A DNA stretch of 9,209 bases from Treponema sp. (GTDB lineage Bacteria; Spirochaetota; Spirochaetia; Treponematales; Breznakiellaceae), in NCBI GenBank assembly GCA_031283505.1, contig JAITBO010000054.1, positions 1 through 9,209 on the forward strand. The letters are read 5' to 3'. Below, piece after piece: positions 1-5,125 of the stretch (position 1 is its first letter; every line of letters starts with the position of its first letter). The notes below the pieces were generated by a model. It made no database searches. It worked only from the letters and a program-made list of their open reading frames with translations, and had not been told where the DNA came from. Both the position numbers and the translations under genes were made by a program.

Positions 1-120
1 ATCGAAGATTTCTCCGTGAAATCTTTGTGTATGCGGGGGAACACATCCCCCGCACCCCCAGTAGGAAGCGCCCCAAGGGGCGGGGTATTAAACCCCAAAA
101 GGGCTACGCCCTTTAATAAT
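1..120. repeat. String of short perfect hairpins, no gene
   Basis: Five inverted repeats follow each other almost without gaps. They are AAGATTT/AAATCTT (5-11 with 19-25), TGCGGGGGA/TCCCCCGCA (32-40 with 46-54), CGCCCC/GGGGCG (69-74 with 77-82), GGGGT/ACCCC (82-86 with 92-96) and AAAGGGC/GCCCTTT (98-104 with 108-114). No reading frame here is supported by a ribosome binding site or a recognisable protein. The last hairpin is followed by an AT-rich stretch rather than a T run, so a simple terminator is not convincing. The block could be the edge of a mobile or repeat element extending beyond the left end of the window. Confidence 0.6.
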
Positions 121-274
121 ATGAACCACGAAGATGCTATGATTTAAATTATCGGGAAACGGTGGTACTCTGGTCCTACGGGGCCGGAGAGCCGTGCAAA
201 CAAGTTTGCTGAACAGGTTGGTTCGTGTGGTAAGGAAATCAGGAGCAATCTTGAGGAACCTCGGCACGAAGATT
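121..274. other. Gene-free stretch with imperfect stem-loops
   Basis: No coding region is supported. Several inverted repeats are visible: a six-pair stem with one G-T pair (168-173 with 184-189), GCAAAC/GTTTGC (196-201 with 204-209), and AATCTT/AAGATT (247-252 with 269-274) enclosing GAGG/CCTC (253-256 with 259-262). AACCACGAA near 124 can also pair loosely with TTCGTG near 222. This would fit a structured RNA or the foldable end of a mobile element. I do not recognise a known RNA family, and group II intron domain V is not seen. Confidence 0.35.
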
Positions 275-325
275 AGGAACTGTACATAAATAAAATGCAC
301 AGCATTTTATTTATGTACAGTTCCT
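275..325. repeat. Long perfect palindrome (24-bp arms, 3-base centre)
   Basis: The arm at 275-298 is the exact reverse complement of 302-325, with only ACA (299-301) between them. The arms are AT-rich and begin AGGAACTGTACATAAAT. A perfect 24-bp stem with a three-base loop is far beyond chance for a stretch this size. It could be two terminal inverted repeats of an insertion sequence brought head to head, a minimal MITE, or a strong bidirectional hairpin. No T tract follows it, which argues against a simple intrinsic terminator. Confidence 0.85.
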
Positions 326-370
326 TAGTCTAAACCGGCTGTCGTAAAACAAAATATTGCCGCATACTAA

Positions 371-385
371 TATCCCGACACGATT
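371..385 (+). repeat. 15-base direct repeat, copy 1
   Basis: TATCCCGACACGATT occurs here and again exactly at 6693-6707, where it lies near the left edge of an apparent insertion in the FecR-domain gene. Both copies are preceded by CTA plus one variable base. This points to a shared dispersed element, of which only an end may remain at this site. The remaining bases from 326 to 444 show no gene. Confidence 0.5.
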
Positions 386-444
386 GTAAACACCAGTGAA
401 ATAATTTAACCTGGAGGACATAGGAGCCAATAGGGAGGGTATTT

Positions 445-553
445 ATGTCACAGAAAAAGTATCAGGTAACGCTGACGAGGGATGAGGAAAAGTAGCTTCA
501 TGACATCACGAACAAAGGGAAACTCGGCGCCGGGAAACGCAAAAGGGAGCGGG
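445..553 (+). pseudogene. IS630-type transposase, N-terminal remnant
   Basis: ATG at 445 sits 5 bases after a good ribosome binding site (GGGAGGG, 433-439). The frame reads MSQKKYQVTLTRDEEK, then a TAG stop at 493-495, then LHDITNKGKLGAGKRKRERV. This pattern (KY.V.LT.EE...L, then KGK.. A.K..RAR) is how IS630-family transposases and related helix-turn-helix proteins begin. The stop is one C-to-T change from CAG (Gln), the residue expected there. Homology is lost around 553, where an IS3-family left end seems to begin, so the gene was probably broken by that insertion. The rest of the transposase, including its DDE domain, is not found downstream in this window. The family call rests on motif memory only. 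Confidence 0.6.
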
Positions 554-617
554 TGGACCTAACCCCATCTGGTAGACATAAAGATAAGCGGAAGATATAA
601 TCGAAGGAGAGGAAAAG

Positions 618-1673
618 ATGGGAACAAAAGACAAAGAACGGTGGATATACCCGCAGAAATTCAAGGCCGAAGCTGTAGCGCTGGCAGAGAAGCTTGAGAA
701 GCCGATGCACCAGATAGCCGTGGATTTAGGGGTTAACGAAAATATGTTGTATCGGTGGATACAACAGGCACGGGAAGCGGGAAGTACAGGCTTGCCGCCC
801 TTCCCCGAACATGGACGGCCACGGGACGAGGAACTGGTCCGCCTGCGGAAGGAAAACAAGGCGTTGCGGGAGGCGAACGAAATCCTAAAAAAGCGGGCGA
901 ACTTTAGTTCGAGTCATCTTCGCACAGGAGAGACCCCGCTGATGGTCTACCGCTTCATGAGTGAACATCGGGACGAATACACCATCCGGGAGATGGCCGG
1001 GATTTTTGGGGTCAGTAGCAGTGCCTATTACAAGTGGGCGAAGAAGGAGGTGTCCGGGGGCGGAAAAGGGCCGATGGGGAACTGGCGGAGCTGATTCGCC
1101 GGATACAAGAACAGCATCATTATCGGTATGGCAGCCCTCGGGTGAGGGAAACTCTGCACCGGGACCGGGGGAAGCAGGTAAGCCGCAAGAAAGCGGCCTG
1201 AATGCCAAAGGGAGGAAGAAGTTCATCCCCACGACCAACTCGAACCACGGACTAGCGGTCTGCGAAAACATCTTGAACCGTGAGTTTCAGGCGGGGGAAA
1301 ATGGGTGTCGTCGTACCAAAGGTATGCTATTACCTATCTGCATACCCTGGGAGGCTGGGTATCTCTGACGGTAGTAGTTGACCTTTATGACCGGAAAGTC
1401 ATTGGCTGGGTCTTCAGCGGGGACATGGAGACCGTCCATACGACCATTCCCGCTGGAGATGGCGTTTGCCAACCGGAAGGTCCGGGAGGGCCTGATATTC
1501 CACTCGGACCGGGGGGGGGGCAGTATTGCGCGAAAGCCTTTCGGAATCAACTCCAGGAATTGTGTCCGTCGGTTCGCCAGAGCATGAGCCGTAAGGGGAA
1601 CTGTTGGGACAACGCCTGCGCCGAATCGTTATTCAAGCCCCTGAAGAGGGAACAGGAAACTGTGGACGGCAAA
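618..1673 (+). pseudogene. IS3-family transposase (OrfA/OrfB), frameshifted
   Basis: The first frame (618-1094) carries the OrfA helix-turn-helix (residues 11-52, ending NMLYRWIQQARE) and a leucine-zipper-like stretch (72-92). It runs straight into the OrfB start (MVYRFMSEHRDEYTIREMAG, from residue 109). OrfB is then spread over several frames: ELAELIRRIQEQHHYRYGSP at about 1079-1200 (frame 2), GLNAKGRKKFIPTTNSNHGL from about 1195 (frame 1), ITYLHTLGGWVSLTVVVDLY from 1329 (frame 0), IFHSDRG around 1496-1516 (frame 1) and NACAESLFKPLKRE around 1611-1650 (frame 0). The first catalytic Asp, expected just before ITYL, is Ala (GCT, 1326-1328). The second Asp (1507-1509) and the Glu (1623-1625) remain. 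A run of ten G (1511-1520) marks one frameshift. At about 1199 codons also seem to be missing. The gene is certainly dead. Confidence 0.9.
887..893 (+). promoter_or_regulatory. A6G slippery heptamer at the OrfA/OrfB boundary
   Basis: AAAAAAG lies at the end of the OrfA-like part (codons for LKKR). Many IS3-family elements use A6G for programmed -1 frameshifting between OrfA and OrfB. In this copy the OrfB start is already readable in the OrfA frame without slippage, so the site may be a relic, or a nearby indel may have fused the frames. Confidence 0.4.
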
Positions 1674-1682
1674 GATATTGCG

Positions 1683-1960
1683 GGGGAACCGGGGGCCTAT
1701 CGTGCTTTTTATGGCCCTTTTGAGCCCCTTATTTGCGTTTTTGCCCCTTCTTTTTTGGGTAGTTTGGTTATATCACAGAGGACGGGGACTTGAAGGAGTT
1801 TGTTGAATTCTTTTTCCAGCCGGGCAATCTTTTCGCTGAGTTCTTTAACCAGTTACTTTAACGCTTCTATCTCTTTTTGTTACGCCTCAATGACTTTTAA
1901 TCAATCGGCTGCGATCTTTTCTCAAATCACTTTTCAGGTATAGCTGGTATTTTTTGTCAA
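1683..1960 (-). pseudogene. IS66-type transposase (TnpC), N-terminal remnant
   Basis: Read on the minus strand from about 1960, the sequence gives KVIEA, stop, QKEIEALK, stop, LVKELSEKIARLEK. With small frame changes it continues as NSTNS..SPPSSDITK.PKKKG and then GAQKGHKKHDRPPVPP near 1685. A coiled-coil lead followed by NSS.PPSSD, a basic stretch and G.Q.GH is the typical N-terminus of IS66-family TnpC. At least five in-frame stops (TGA or TAA) each lie one C-to-T step from Arg CGA or Gln CAA. Frameshifts occur within the PPSSD part and the lysine run. The remainder of TnpC and the TnpA/TnpB genes are absent, and the remnant runs directly into the truncated IS3 element at about 1673-1683. 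Confidence 0.7.
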
Positions 1961-1997
1961 CCGGTTGTCGTTAACCAGCGATTACTTCACCCCTCTA

Positions 1998-2287
1998 ATT
2001 AGAGTCTGTCCACAAAGTCGGTTACTTTGCGGACAGACCTTGCATTTTCTCGCCTAAAAGTTGCGAAAATGCGGGTTTCAAGGTGGTCTGTCCATAATGT
2101 GTCTACATTATGGACAGACTCTATTTAATGAGACTTTTTCAAAACTTCAGTTTTGGAAAAGCAACTTTGAAATTTGCGGTTTTGCCGAACCTTTGGTTCG
2201 CGGCTGAAAGCCTGAAAAACTGCAAGAACCTGTCCCAAAACCGTGCGTGTTAGCGCACAGTCAATTAGTTTTGGGACAGACTCTAAT
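1998..2287. repeat. Composite hairpin element with 14-bp terminal inverted repeats
   Basis: The ends ATTAGAGTCTGTCC (1998-2011) and GGACAGACTCTAAT (2274-2287) are exact reverse complements. Between them lie at least six stems: 2004-2017 with 2025-2038 (one mismatch); 2042-2049 with 2065-2072; 2086-2100 with 2105-2119 (15 perfect pairs, 4-base loop); 2134-2145 with 2150-2161 (one G-T pair); 2174-2183 with 2216-2225, enclosing CGAACC/GGTTCG; and 2230-2241 with 2268-2279, enclosing GTGCG/CGCAC. The motif CTGTCC recurs at the base of three stems. There is no coding frame. The size and inverted ends suit a MITE or nested IS ends; the CTGTCCCAAAA-type terminus is reminiscent of some DDE insertion sequences. 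No clear target duplication is seen. Confidence 0.75.
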
Positions 2288-2315
2288 GGTTTAGATTAAA
2301 TGAGAGGGCTTGTTT

Positions 2316-3209
2316 GTGCAAGTAATGGTACTTTATTGGGAAGACGGGAAACAGGCCGCCACAAGAGTACAGGAACTTCTAAAAAAGTATAACGCGGATG
2401 TTCAAGAACTGCTTCTTGAGCCCTCCGTGGGTCCCTATTCCTGCAAAGATGTCTGCTTTGATTCCGTAGTCCGCATGGTCCTGGTTTTTTCCCCTTCCAT
2501 CGTCGATTCCCCTTGGGTCCCCTTTTTCCTGGGGTTTTCCCATGGCTGCGGCGTGCCTCTCCTGGGTTACGGTCCGGCGGCGGTTCCCCCGGCTTTTGCG
2601 GACCTGATCATTCCTCTGAGTGAGGACGCCGAATTCGAGGTTTATCTTGAGCGGGAGGCGCCGGTATGGGCCGGGGAGGACCGGAAACAGAAGGCCAGAA
2701 AGACCTTGCTGGACCAGGGGATTCCTGTCACGGAAAAAGCCTACGAAAATTGCATAAAAGAGCGGAATCTTAAAGGTGTGGCCCTTTTCCTGGAAGCGGG
2801 GTTTTCTCCGGACGCCCGGGATGCCCAGGGGGTTCCCGCCTTGTGCCTAGCCGCCCGTTCCGGTGACCGGGATATAATCAACCTCCTGCTCAAGGCCGGC
2901 GCGGATGTCAATGCCGGCCCTCTGGACCGGGGCGGGTCGGCCCTCATAGACAGCGCCATGGGGAAGTACCATGACATAGGGGCGGATCTCCTGGCCGCCG
3001 GGGCGGACGTGAACGTGAAGAGCAGGGACGGCCAGTCGGCGCTTGTCTTTTCCGTGGGGCTGAACGACACGGCCTTTACGGAAATGCTCCTTAAAGCCGG
3101 AGCAGATCCCGACGACCCTGACGCTTTGGGGGCCAGCGCCAGAAAATACGCGGTCCTCTTTAATAAAGCTGCCATGACGGAGTTGTTCGACAAATATGCG
3201 GGCCAATGA
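2316..3209 (+). CDS. TIR-like domain protein with ankyrin repeats
   Basis: GTG at 2316 is chosen because GAGAGGG (2302-2308) lies 7 bases upstream. TTG 2310 is too close to that site, and ATG 2325 is a possible alternative. Residue numbers below count from TTG 2310. The N-terminal part (about 3-105) has an alternating strand/helix pattern. Its stretch VLVFSPSIVDSPWV followed by GFSHGCGVPLLGYG resembles the core of TIR or nucleoside-deoxyribosyltransferase-like domains. The glutamate expected shortly after SPW in NADase TIR domains is absent (Phe72/Phe73 there). Residues 141-299 hold four to five ankyrin repeats, with consensus pieces such as LLLKAGADVNA and LLAAGADVNV, probably a protein-binding surface. 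No signal peptide is seen, so the protein is likely cytoplasmic. The gene overlaps the sirtuin gene by 14 bases, so the two are probably co-transcribed and may be translationally coupled. The ankyrin call is firm; the TIR-like call is tentative and the function unknown. Confidence 0.85.
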   Translation: MQVMVLYWEDGKQAATRVQELLKKYNADVQELLLEPSVGPYSCKDVCFDSVVRMVLVFSPSIVDSPWVPFFLGFSHGCGVPLLGYGPAAVPPAFADLIIPLSEDAEFEVYLEREAPVWAGEDRKQKARKTLLDQGIPVTEKAYENCIKERNLKGVALFLEAGFSPDARDAQGVPALCLAARSGDRDIINLLLKAGADVNAGPLDRGGSALIDSAMGKYHDIGADLLAAGADVNVKSRDGQSALVFSVGLNDTAFTEMLLKAGADPDDPDALGASARKYAVLFNKAAMTELFDKYAGQ

Positions 3210-4011
3210 TTCATTTGAAAAATCGGTCGATACCCTGTACGAAATGATTTCCGGGGCCCGGTACTGTACGGCCCTTACCGGCGCGGGGGTAAGCACCCTG
3301 TCGGGGATACGGGATTTTCGGGGGAAAAACGGCCTCTACAATGAAATGGATGCCGAAAAAATCTTCGACATCGGGTATTTCAACCAGGATCCGTCGTTTT
3401 ATTACAAAGCCGCAGGTTCCTTCATCTATAATTTGGATGAAAAAGAGGCTTCCATAGTCCACCTGACCCTGGGGAAACTTGAAAGCCTGGGACGCCTCAA
3501 GGCGGTGATCACCCAGAACATAGATCTGCTTCACCAGAAAGGGGGTAGCCGCCGGGTCATCGAGATTCACGGCTCCCCATCGGTCCACTATTGCCGCCGC
3601 TGTTCGGACAAGAAGCGGGTGGAGGACCTGGCTGCCGCCAAGGGCGAAGTCAGGCCGGAGGAGGCGGACCTCCTGGACTTTAAGGTCGCCGCCGCTCTGG
3701 TCCGTTCCGGGGAACTCCCCCGGTGCGGAAAATGCGGCGCCGTTCTCAAGCCGGCCATTACCTTCTTTGGGGAAAACCTCCCGGTCCGGGCTCTGGAGGA
3801 CGCGGAACAGGCTGCCCGTGACACGGACCTGATGCTGGTTTTGGGGACCAGCCTTACGGTGTTCCCCGCCGCCGGTCTTCCCCAGGTGACTATCCGTTCC
3901 GGCGGGGAGATCGTCATCGTGAACAACATGGAAACTCCCCTGGACCCTTATGCCGCCCTCAGGTTCGATGACCTCGAAACCCTATTCCGGGCTCTGGATT
4001 CCAGACTGTAA
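3196..4011 (+). CDS. NAD-dependent protein deacylase, Sir2 family (sirtuin)
   Basis: The 271-residue product is a near-complete match to bacterial CobB-type sirtuins, which remove acyl groups from lysine using NAD+ and release nicotinamide and O-acyl-ADP-ribose. Motifs in order: the NAD loop GAGVSTLSGIRDFRG (29-43), TQNID (106-110), the catalytic histidine in IHGS (His125), zinc ligands Cys133, Cys136, Cys177 and Cys180, FFGENLP (190-196), GTSLTVFPAAGLP (217-229) and VNN (242-244). The Arg/Tyr pair of desuccinylating sirtuins is not evident, so acyl preference is open. The spacer between the two zinc pairs (40 residues) is about twice the usual length and contains an acidic, alanine-rich insert. 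ATG at 3196 lies inside the end of the ankyrin gene, with only a weak upstream GGAG, suggesting coupling to it. The protein is expected in the cytoplasm. The partnership with the ankyrin protein is inferred. Confidence 0.95.
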   Translation: MRANDSFEKSVDTLYEMISGARYCTALTGAGVSTLSGIRDFRGKNGLYNEMDAEKIFDIGYFNQDPSFYYKAAGSFIYNLDEKEASIVHLTLGKLESLGRLKAVITQNIDLLHQKGGSRRVIEIHGSPSVHYCRRCSDKKRVEDLAAAKGEVRPEEADLLDFKVAAALVRSGELPRCGKCGAVLKPAITFFGENLPVRALEDAEQAARDTDLMLVLGTSLTVFPAAGLPQVTIRSGGEIVIVNNMETPLDPYAALRFDDLETLFRALDSRL

Positions 4012-4014
4012 GGG

Positions 4015-4045
4015 GCCGGGGAGGGGCCTTTGGGGCACCCCCGGC
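4015..4045. terminator. GC-rich hairpin between convergent genes (possible terminator)
   Basis: GCCGGGG (4015-4021) can pair with CCCCGGC (4039-4045), with a 17-base loop. It lies just after the sirtuin stop and 17 bases beyond the epmA stop on the other strand, where a bidirectional terminator would be expected. There is no T run on either side, so intrinsic termination is doubtful. Confidence 0.3.
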
Positions 4046-4062
4046 ACGCACGCATAGCCTTT

Positions 4063-5079
4063 TCAAAGTTCCTGCATGGGGAAGGGCAGAATCCCGTCTA
4101 TCGCCGATTTTCCGGAAAGGACCATGATAAGACGGTCCAACCCCATGGCTACCCCGGAACAAGAAGGGAAGGAACGGCCACAGACATCGGGCAAAAAGGT
4201 CTTCCAGTAATCTCCGTCAAAGCGGTGGGGAACAAGGGCTTCCGCTTCTTTGATTTTTCCCTCCGCATCAAAATAGGCGCGTACTTTTTCCGCATCCGTT
4301 TCTTCGGAATAACAGTTCGCAAGTTCAATCCCCCGGACGTAGAGTTCCCACCGTTCCATGGTCCTCCCGTCCCGCCCTTTTTGCGCCAGGCAAGGGACAA
4401 AGGCCGGATAATCCATGATAACCGCCGGCCTGTCCCGGGGCAAATTAGGTTCCACCGCATGAACGAAGATGAGGTCGTAGAGCGCACCGGTCCCCAATCC
4501 CGGAGGCGGGTCGATGCCGAGCCGCCGGGCTTCCGCTTCAAGACCGCCGCTTTCCGCCGCGCCATAGAGATCAAAGCCCGCCCAGCGTTCAAAGGCTTCC
4601 TCCATGGTGATCCGGATGAAAGGAGGACGCAGTTCTTCTGCCTGTTGACAAACCGCCGGTTCCTCCTGAAATATCCCCGCCAAGGCGGTAAACAGTTCTT
4701 CTGTTATCGTGAGGGAATCTAAATACCCGGCGTCCATTGTGTAGTATTCCAGCATGGTGAATTCCGGACTGTGGAGAAAGCCCGAAGATTCGCTGTTTCT
4801 GAAACATTTGCATATCTGGTAGATGTTCCGCCGGTCTTTTGCGATGAGTTTCTTCATCCAGATTTCCGGCGAAGGGATGAGCCAGTAGGGTCTGGAGCGG
4901 AGGGAGCCTCCAGGACCTGCCGGTACGATACGGCTTGTCTCGAAGACTTCCAGACATGACTCTGGTATCAGGTCCGGCGCCAGAAGCGGAGTATCTACCT
5001 CAAGGTAATCCCGGCCATCAAAAAAATCCCGTATCCTCCAGAAAAGCCGGGCGCGCCGGCGCAGTAATTCTACGTCCAT
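4063..5079 (-). CDS. epmA: EF-P lysine ligase EpmA (lysyl-tRNA synthetase paralogue)
   Basis: The product has 338 residues, the size of EpmA (PoxA/GenX/YjeA). It is the class II aminoacyl-tRNA synthetase catalytic core of LysRS without the N-terminal anticodon-binding domain. Motif 1 is YLEVDTPLL (25-33), motif 2 is FRNSESSGFLHSPEFTML (93-110), and motif 3 contains GVAMGLDRL (309-317). RGIELANCYSEE (249-260) is the amino-acid-binding stretch. In studied bacteria EpmA attaches (R)-beta-lysine to a lysine of elongation factor P, relieving ribosome stalling at proline runs. The partner aminomutase EpmB and EF-P are not in this window. ATG at 5079 is preceded 7 bases upstream by GGGAAGGG (5087-5094) on this strand. 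The frame stays open upstream to about 5403, but that part overlaps murD and is not expected to be coding. The gene lies 46 bases downstream of murD, probably in one transcript. A truncated LysRS with another substrate is the alternative. Confidence 0.88.
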   Translation of the reverse strand: MDVELLRRRARLFWRIRDFFDGRDYLEVDTPLLAPDLIPESCLEVFETSRIVPAGPGGSLRSRPYWLIPSPEIWMKKLIAKDRRNIYQICKCFRNSESSGFLHSPEFTMLEYYTMDAGYLDSLTITEELFTALAGIFQEEPAVCQQAEELRPPFIRITMEEAFERWAGFDLYGAAESGGLEAEARRLGIDPPPGLGTGALYDLIFVHAVEPNLPRDRPAVIMDYPAFVPCLAQKGRDGRTMERWELYVRGIELANCYSEETDAEKVRAYFDAEGKIKEAEALVPHRFDGDYWKTFLPDVCGRSFPSCSGVAMGLDRLIMVLSGKSAIDGILPFPMQEL

Positions 5080-5125
5080 TGTTTTTCCCTTCCCGGTTCT
5101 CCCGGTATGGTTTGTTCTTTTTCCG

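Larger units (their letters stand above)
554..1673 (+). mobile_element. IS3-family insertion sequence, decayed and truncated at the right end
   Basis: The element holds an IS3-type transposase reading with an OrfA-like helix-turn-helix part and an OrfB-like DDE part. The probable left end begins TGGACCTAACCCC at 554, right where IS630 homology stops; that boundary is inferred. A leader of about 64 bases with AAGGAGAGGAAAAG precedes the first ATG (618). On the right, OrfB homology ends around 1673, after the residues VDGK. The sequence then passes into an oppositely oriented IS66 remnant, so the OrfB C-terminus and the right inverted repeat are missing. The element cannot transpose on its own. 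Confidence 0.75.

Noticed and set aside
88..300. 70-codon minus-strand frame in the left intergenic region
   Set aside because: It starts inside the palindrome, lacks a ribosome binding site and spans several hairpins, so it is unlikely to be coding.
121..330. Group II intron or retron RNA
   Set aside because: No domain V consensus and no reverse transcriptase gene were found; the hairpins alone do not support it.
1998..2287. Integron attC sites
   Set aside because: The stems lack the paired GTTRRRY/RYYYAAC core sites, and no integrase or cassette genes are visible.
2741..3296. Minus-strand frames opposite the ankyrin and sirtuin genes
   Set aside because: They are shadows of the repetitive, GC-rich ankyrin codons.
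2316..4011. A Thoeris defence system
   Set aside because: The sirtuin is a compact zinc-containing deacylase rather than a ThsA-type SIR2-SLOG protein, and the TIR-like domain lacks the catalytic glutamate; only a loose analogy holds.
4030..4722. 230-codon plus-strand frame opposite epmA
   Set aside because: It is antisense to a well-supported gene, has a composition typical of shadow frames and no recognisable domain.
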